The translations under genes and the position numbers were made by a program. The notes beneath the pieces were generated by a model, which was not told the DNA's origin, made no database searches, and saw nothing but the letters and a program-made list of their open reading frames with translations. 64,000 nucleotides of DNA from Zea mays (taxonomy: Eukaryota > Streptophyta > Magnoliopsida > Poales > Poaceae), in NCBI RefSeq assembly GCF_902167145.1, contig NC_050099.1, positions 62,514,942-62,578,941 of the forward strand, written 5' to 3'. Position 1 is the stretch's first letter. Each line of letters starts with the position of its first letter. Below, piece by piece: positions 58,142-64,000 of this stretch.

Positions 58142-60576
58142 ATGCCGCTAAAGTCAAAGAAGTCAGTGAAGGGGCTGTTCAAGGGCCTGGGCCTTTTTCA
58201 GGGCAGTTCTTCGAGCAGCAGGAGACGTCGAGAGCTGTTGAGCGCTATACATGGAGATGAGGTAACATATCTTGTACAAATAAATTTGTTTACATATTTA
58301 CCTGTATGTAAGAGACACCTAAGATATCTTGTACAAATAAATTTGTTTACATGTTTACAAATAAATCTTGAGTTGTATGTACCAGGATGAGCAGCACACT
58401 CAGGAGCAGCACAATGAGGAGGTGGAGCACAATGAGGTGGAGCACGCGACATGGGACCAGGCCACGCAACATTACCAGCCATGGGACCTGTGGGACCACC
58501 AGAGAGAGCAGCAACAGGCATGGGACCAGTGCGGCCAACAGGCCGAACCGGCTGACAACCCAATGGATGATGGTTCAGGAGGCTCTTCAGCGACATGCAC
58601 ATGTCGCTCAAGAAAAAACCACTCAGTAAAGTCTCGTCACGCGATAGAGCGAGAGGCTGATAGGATCTTAATCATGCCACATGGAGATCGGTGAGTGTAA
58701 TATATTAACTTATCTCATATAACTATTATGTGTATTGCTATTGTTTTTATGTAATGCAGGAATTGGGAGGACCTGTCCTTTGACGGCAAGGGACACCACA
58801 GTCAGGTTAACCTTACGTTGGGTTCTCTTTGCCGCCTTCACTACCCTGGTATAGTGAAGGTGTCAAACGATGATACCGAGGATGAGGTGCTCGTCAGTAC
58901 CTAGGATGAGTACAAGTTTAAAAAGCAACAAAACCACACCGACAGACAAGGACTTGTGCGTAATGACTTTTGGGTATGAATTCTTTATTGTTTTTGTTAT
59001 GTTTCTTAATATTGTAATTCTATGACTTATACCATTGTATTTGTATTCTTTTATGTTATAGCTTCGATATTGGTTGCCTGACGGAGAGGATTACATGGGG
59101 GCACGCTGAACGTGTGTTCTAAAACAATGCAAAGAAGCTGGTGAAGGATGCCATATACTATGCGAGAATTCAGGCTACAAACTTGTATTTTCAAAATCAT
59201 CCGGAAGAAGCATGCCCCTTGAATAAAAAGGAAGGGTCCTCAAAGATATATTTGACTGAGGATCAATATTGTGAGGTTAGTATTTAATTTGTTTTACCCT
59301 TTTTATTGATTGTTGTGATTGATATAATATGTAACATTGTGTGTGCAGGTGATGGTTCCATGGATGGTGCCCGTGCCTGATGCGTACTATGCTTGGTGTC
59401 GACATTGGGCTTCCGAAGGCTTCCAAAAAGCGTCAGCGCATCACAGGCAATGTCGAGGAACCAATCCTAACCACAAGTTTGGCGGTGACGACATGCTCCG
59501 AAAAGCTAAAAGAATGGTAAGTTTGATCTAGCTATGCCGATCAGCAAATAGTACGATTGCTTATGAATGTTTTTTTGTTTATACAAGAAGCTACAAGTGG
59601 CCAAAAGCCTAGTGACATTGAGGTCTACCAGGAGGGCCACAAAGGACCAGACCCTAACAACCCTAACCAGCTCCACAGCCAGACAGCCACGGATTGGCTG
59701 GTGAGTTTTGGTTCAAAAGTACAAACGTTCAAAGTATAGAAATTCCTGCATTTGTAAGGTTGTGAATGATGTATAGGCGGCATATGGGGAGGAGATGGTT
59801 TGTCGCCATGGCCCTGACTTCGACTGGCGACATGAACCCGGTGGATCCCTCGGTGGTGTACGCAAGTGGTGGTGGCAAAGCGCATGGACGGTAAGCTCTA
59901 ACTTATGAAATTATATGGTTGACACTAAATTGATTATGCAGTAATCAATCACTTATAGATACGCACTCTTCAACGGATTCATTGACTCATCGTCGATGAG
60001 ATCTCATAGGACGGGTTTGTCTTCCTGTAGCTCATGCTCTCGTCGTCCGAACGAGCAGGAGTTGGAGATTATGAGGATGCGTGAAGAGATGAGACAACAA
60101 TGCGAATTTATAGAGGCTTGCAATGCACATACCCAAGCGATGTATCAAGTGAGTATACATAATCTGAACTCTAAATTATTATATTTCAATACAACAACTT
60201 CAATAGTAACACATATGTTTAACAGTTAATGCAGCAATAGGGCATGACAACAAATATTCCACCGCCACCACAATGGAGCCAGTTTGCAAACACACCAGCT
60301 TCGCCACCACAGTTCAACACCCCTCCGACACATATACCTGCATCTGGAGATAGGGTACGTTTGATAACTCTCGATTAATTTATACACTTGTATACTTTTT
60401 GATATTTGTATTAAAAATGTTGATATTTGCTAACTTGCATAGGTTACGCCCGAAGCGGGTGGTAGTGGGTCTGATCCCTCAGCAGGGACTAGATTTGTTG
60501 ACTCCCTCTTCGCGTTCCCTCCTCCTGGTGGCGGCAGCGGTCAAAGCTCTAACCACCCAAGTGGTGGTTATCTCTA
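58142..60576 (+). pseudogene. Second CACTA gene (Transposase_24 / plant transposase type), ten exons
   Basis: Exons by eye with GT-AG borders: 58142-58261, 58386-58690, 58760-58973, 59062-59275, 59349-59516, 59588-59700, 59777-59890, 59959-60148, 60226-60354 and 60443-60576. The product starts with a basic segment, then a Gln/His/Glu-rich stretch, the conserved block around NWEDLSFDGKGH to LRYWLPDGEDY, a WxxP-like segment (VPWMVPVPDAYY), and the PNHKFGGD and QEGHKGPDP regions. A Pro-rich tail follows a predicted helix. This is the TNPA-like partner that binds subterminal repeats in related elements. Stops at 58902 (TAG), in exon 4 near 59120, and at 60238 (TAG) break it. Confidence 0.75.
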
Positions 60577-60863
60577 AACACTTGAACTCGTGCACGCTAT
60601 GTTTCTTAACTCGTGGACGTTATGTTTGTGTAAACACTTGATCTTAACTCGTACTTGAAATGTTTGTGTAAACACTTGATCTTAAGTTTGTGATGTGTGA
60701 ATCATATCAATGCATGTGTTTGTGATGTGTATGTTCTATGTGATGATATATATGTTTTGTGTGCATGTGTTTGTGATGTGTATGTTCTGTGTGATGATAT
60801 ATATGTTTTGTGTGCAATTGTGGAGAAATAGTGACCTAATTTGGTGCTGCTTTTGCAGCATTA
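60577..60863 (+). other. Element E 3' noncoding region
   Basis: Contains a two-unit ~60-bp repeat built on TGTGATGTGTATGTTCT and GATGATATATATGTTTTGTG (about 60718-60815). Nothing else seen. Confidence 0.5.
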
Positions 60864-61226
60864 TAGGTTAATTCCCATCGGCCCAGTTAATTCCTATCGG
60901 CTATGGTCAAACCGACGGGGATTAACAATTAATCCCTGTCGGCCCAGTTAATTCCCATCGGTTGGACCAGGCCGACGAGAGTTAAGACTTATCCCCGTCA
61001 GCCCACGTGGCCGATGGGAGTTAAGGCTTATCCTCGTCGGCCAAGTACTAGCCGACGGGGATTACTTATTCCCGTCAGCTGCCGATGGGAATAAGTTTAT
61101 CCCCGACACCTGACAGCCATCGGCTTGAGGCCGACGCGAGTTAGCCAGTTACCGATGGGAATTAGTTATTCTCGTCGGTTTATAGGTTATTCCCGTCGGT
61201 TTTTAGCCGATGGGAATTAACTGGAT
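60864..61226. repeat. Right subterminal repeats of element E
   Basis: About 360 bp of GTCGGC / GCCGACGGG-ATTA words in both orientations, more numerous and more degenerate than on the left side. Confidence 0.9.
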
Positions 61227-61236
61227 TCCTGTAGTG

Positions 61237-62368
61237 ATAGGTACATTGTTAGAGCAAATAGTATGAGCATTAATTTTCTCACCATGGATTTTGCTCATGC
61301 CCTTCTTGGAAAGCTTGGTATTCTTTTGAAGGGGTTTTGTGCATGCTACGTTGTCCCCTTCTCAAGCTTTTTCACCATATTATCACGGTTATCTTGAGAA
61401 GGTTGAGCATGACACTTTCCCTTCAAAAGAGTTAAGCTCCTTCTTAGCCTTCCAACTTCTTCCTTGAGCTCTTTATTTTCTTGTGTGATAGAAATATCAC
61501 TAATTCCTGAAATTTCTAGCTCAATGGAAGATTGGCTTTCTTGAGAGCAACATTTGTTAGCACATGATAATATAGTTTCTACTTCAGTACATGAGCATAT
61601 GTGAGGTTGGTATGATTTCAAATTAGTTAACACAACCTCATGAGCCATTTCTAACATGATATGTGAATCCATAAATTTATTATGAGAGCACACAAGTATA
61701 TCATGTTTTTCTTGTAAAGCTAGATTTTCAATATTTAACCTTTCTATCATGTTCTTGAACATAGCATTTTTATTTTCTAATTGAGCAATATATGATGAAT
61801 GATTAACAACTTTAATTTGCTCAATTGAAATGTCTTCATACCTTTGGACCAAATCATCATGAGAGCACTTTAGCTTCTAATGCTCTTTGGTCAACTTCTC
61901 CAAGTCTCTGATTATTTCGATGAGGATATCTTCTTGCTTATGAAGCATTCCCTTTTGTTCTTCCGCTCTTTTCATGAGTTTGAGCAAGCTCATCCAGTTC
62001 TTCTTGCTTAGTTGAGCGAAGAATTTTTGAAGATCATTCTCATCTTCACTATCACTTTCATGTTCATCCTCATCCTCACTTTCGCTTTCACTGTCACTCC
62101 CATTAGCGACAAAACACATATGAGAAGTGGATTTGAAAGACGAACCTTGTGAAGAAGTGGATTCGTCGTTTGGTCTCCATCTATCATTTTCTTCTTCTTC
62201 AATCTTGTTCTTCGCCTCATCTTCCTTCATTTTGGGGAACATCCTTTCGGCGGTTCTCATGGCAAGGTCTATTGCACTAGGATCAACATCTGCACCAAAA
62301 GATGAAGTTGAGGCAACCTCAACTTTTTCAAGCTTAGAAGCACTTTCGTTTCTTAGTACCCCCGACAT
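61237..62368 (-). pseudogene. Element D gag-like frame, N-terminal part
   Basis: Starts at ATG 62368, 41 bp after the PBS. The protein opens with a Ser/Glu-rich segment and an acidic Ser/Glu/Asp stretch (about codons 95-115), followed by a long coiled-coil-like part to about 61370. It lacks the FDGxN-type opening and capsid core that elements A and B have. TAG at 61877-61879 interrupts it, and the frame shifts near 61350. The frame continues past element E at 53515. A plausible cause is loss of the 5' part of gag. Confidence 0.75.
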
Positions 62369-62408
62369 GATCTTTTCCTCACGTGGTTAAGCGTTAGAAC
62401 GAGGATTA

Positions 62409-62423
62409 GGCTCCGATACCAAT
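62409..62423 (-). promoter_or_regulatory. Primer binding site of element D
   Basis: On the minus strand ATTGGTATCGGAGCC follows TTTCA at the LTR end. Identical to the PBS of element A. Confidence 0.85.
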
Positions 62424-64000
62424 TGAAAGTTGCTTAGATGGGGGTGAATAGGCAAGCGGAAACTTTTTCAACAAAAAACTAGAAATGAACTGGGTAAAAC
62501 CGGTTCAACTGGTGTCAAAACCGGTTCAACCGGTTTGCACGAGCTCAACTAAAGAATGAGATATAAAACTGAATTGATCTCGAAATCCACCCAGTTAACT
62601 TTGGAAATGAGATGTTCTAGTTGATCCACAGGGTTCAAAGTAGTAGATCTGAGAAGGGCACTTCTCAAAATCCACACACCAAAAAGATATAAACAAATCT
62701 TCCACGGAATGGTGAGAGAATGAAGAACACGAACAAACACAATGAGCAAGAACACAAGAGACACAAGATTTATCCCGAGGTTCAGTCACACCACCAAGGT
62801 GCCCTACTTCCTCGTTGAGGCGCCCACAAAGAGCCAGGTCTCTTTCAACCCTAATCCTCCCTTTGCCGACCACAAAGGTCAAGCCCACACACTAATCTTT
62901 GCTCAAATGAGTGGGTAATACAAACTTTCTTGTGGTCTTCCACAAGATTTAGAGACTCACAAGAGACACCTAGTCGTCTAGGAGCTAGAAGCTCCAAGAG
63001 TAATGAATCCACAAAGAACTCGATGTAGTACCAAAGCTCGAATGAAGAAGAACAAGAAGGATTTGGAGATGAAGCACAAAAAACCGCAGCTCTGCAATCT
63101 CACTCAAAGATTTCTCTCCAAAGATTTGAAATGGGAGTGGCAAGAGGTGTGTGAGAGAGAGTGGGAGGTGTTTCTCAGGTTAGGAAATGGAGTTTTGTGC
63201 GTGCTCTACTGTGGGGGAGAGAGGTAGGAGTGAGTATATATAGGTGGGGCTTCAAAACTAGCCGTTTTTGACTTTTCGGCACAAAACCGGTTGAACCAGT
63301 CCCAAAATCGGTTGAACCGATTTTCAAAAAGCTGCGCACAACTTTTTGGCTGACACAGCAAACAGGCAGAAAAAAGTGAATAGTGCAAAAATCGGTTGAA
63401 CCGGTTTCCACCAGACTGAAAACTGATTGAGTGTCTGGCTGAGCTGGTCCAAAAATCGGTTAACTGTTTTTGAATACCAGCTGAACCAGCCTGAAAACCA
63501 GCTGAACCAGTATTTGAATACCAGCTGAACCAGTATTTTCCAGAGAGCAATTTTGGCCAAGATAGACTTAAAAAGGTTGTACTACATACTTTCACTAAGT
63601 ATTACCAAGGGTAAAATGGAAGTTTTAGATCAAGGATTTTGAGCTTTAGTACCAACACCAACCTTCTTTTTGGATCCCCCTTGATAGTACGACGATTTCT
63701 ATACTCAAGTTAAATAAAATATAATTAAGTAAACTCCTTGAGTAATTGGTGTCTCATGTGTGATTTCTCCATGGTGTTGCTTCATAAGGATCACAAACAT
63801 CCTTGTCTCACCTTTTAAGCAAACACAAAGCAAACCATGTGACTTGTACCATTTCACCATATATGAGTTCAAATCATGGCTTCAAGTCACTTTACTGATG
63901 CATCAACATATTATAACTCTTCATAGCTGATTAGTTCATCGACTTAGTGCAAGTACTCTCTTCTTCACCTTAGCCATGGTACCTCGGTCCACAAGTCGTC
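62424..64000 (-). repeat. 5' LTR of element D (partial, 1577 bp in window)
   Basis: Matches 36375-38000 closely. Differences include a different palindrome array and a ~45-bp segment after 63320 (TTTTCAAAAAGCTGCGCACA) absent from the left copy. About 600 bp more are expected beyond the window. Confidence 0.9.

Larger units (their letters stand above)
53516..61236 (+). mobile_element. Element E: CACTA (En/Spm-type) DNA transposon (7721 bp)
   Basis: Ends CACTACAGGAATCC at the left and GGATTCCTGTAGTG at the right, flanked by ATA on both sides (53513-53515 and 61237-61239). A 3-bp duplication is the CACTA norm. Subterminal arrays of GCCGACGGGAGTTAA-type repeats flank two genes on the plus strand: a TNP2-type transposase and a second transposon gene of ten exons. 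Both genes carry stops, so the copy is probably not autonomous. It interrupts the gag-like frame of element D. Confidence 0.95.
36375..64000 (-). mobile_element. Element D: Copia-type LTR retrotransposon without pol, minus strand (runs off right edge)
   Basis: Minus-strand order: 5' LTR (from beyond 64000 to 62424), PBS identical to that of element A, a gag-like frame lacking a recognisable capsid core, a long AT-rich noncoding region, polypurine tract (AAAAAGGGGAGAT, 38536-38548) and 3' LTR (38535 to 36375). Elements C (39915-48633) and E (53516-61236) are later insertions. Without them the internal part is about 7.4 kb, yet no pol domain is recognisable. The left flank is ATTAT (36370-36374); its partner is outside the window. 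Confidence 0.85.

Overview
The window is a nested stack of transposable elements with no host gene I can defend. The families point to a grass, most likely maize (Zea) or a close relative. That is a judgement from family resemblance (Ji/Opie-like Copia LTRs, a Tat-lineage Gypsy LTR beginning TGTCGGGGACC, chromovirus LTRs beginning TGTAACNCCC), not from a database match.

Left third (1-21443). Element B, a minus-strand Copia-type element without pol (16638-21443), was hit in its 3' LTR by Gypsy element F (window start to 16637). F was then hit inside gag by element A (823-5575), a plus-strand Copia element with two complete LTRs and an open gag but no pol. F keeps every pol domain in order but carries many stops and frameshifts.

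Middle (21444-36374). This part holds a 2.2-kb DNA element with 39-bp inverted ends and an internal 0.67-kb duplication; a long (AT)n tract; several MITE-like elements; a truncated Copia-type LTR; a decayed LINE reverse-transcriptase fragment; a 4.25-kb solo LTR with a perfect 5-bp target duplication; and a PIF/Harbinger-like transposase remnant.

Right (36375-64000). Element D, a minus-strand Copia-type element with 2.16-kb LTRs and a gag-like frame but no recognisable capsid core or pol, runs off the right edge. Two later insertions split it. Element C (39915-48633, minus, TSD CAAAT) is a chromovirus-like Gypsy element whose gag-pol is open up to an internal deletion that joins integrase to the LTR tail; it carries an extra ORF upstream of gag. 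Element E (53516-61236, TSD ATA) is a CACTA transposon with subterminal repeats, a TNP2-type transposase pseudogene and a ten-exon second gene, also a pseudogene.

The points I rate highest are: the extra ORF of C, which starts with a peptide resembling the histone H3 tail, with ARKS in the K9 register; three independent Copia-type elements that keep gag but lack pol; LTRs of different families sharing CCGG-type palindromes beside a TATA box; and pol-less internal regions studded with primer-binding-site-like and polypurine-tract-like motifs. No element here looks able to move by itself.
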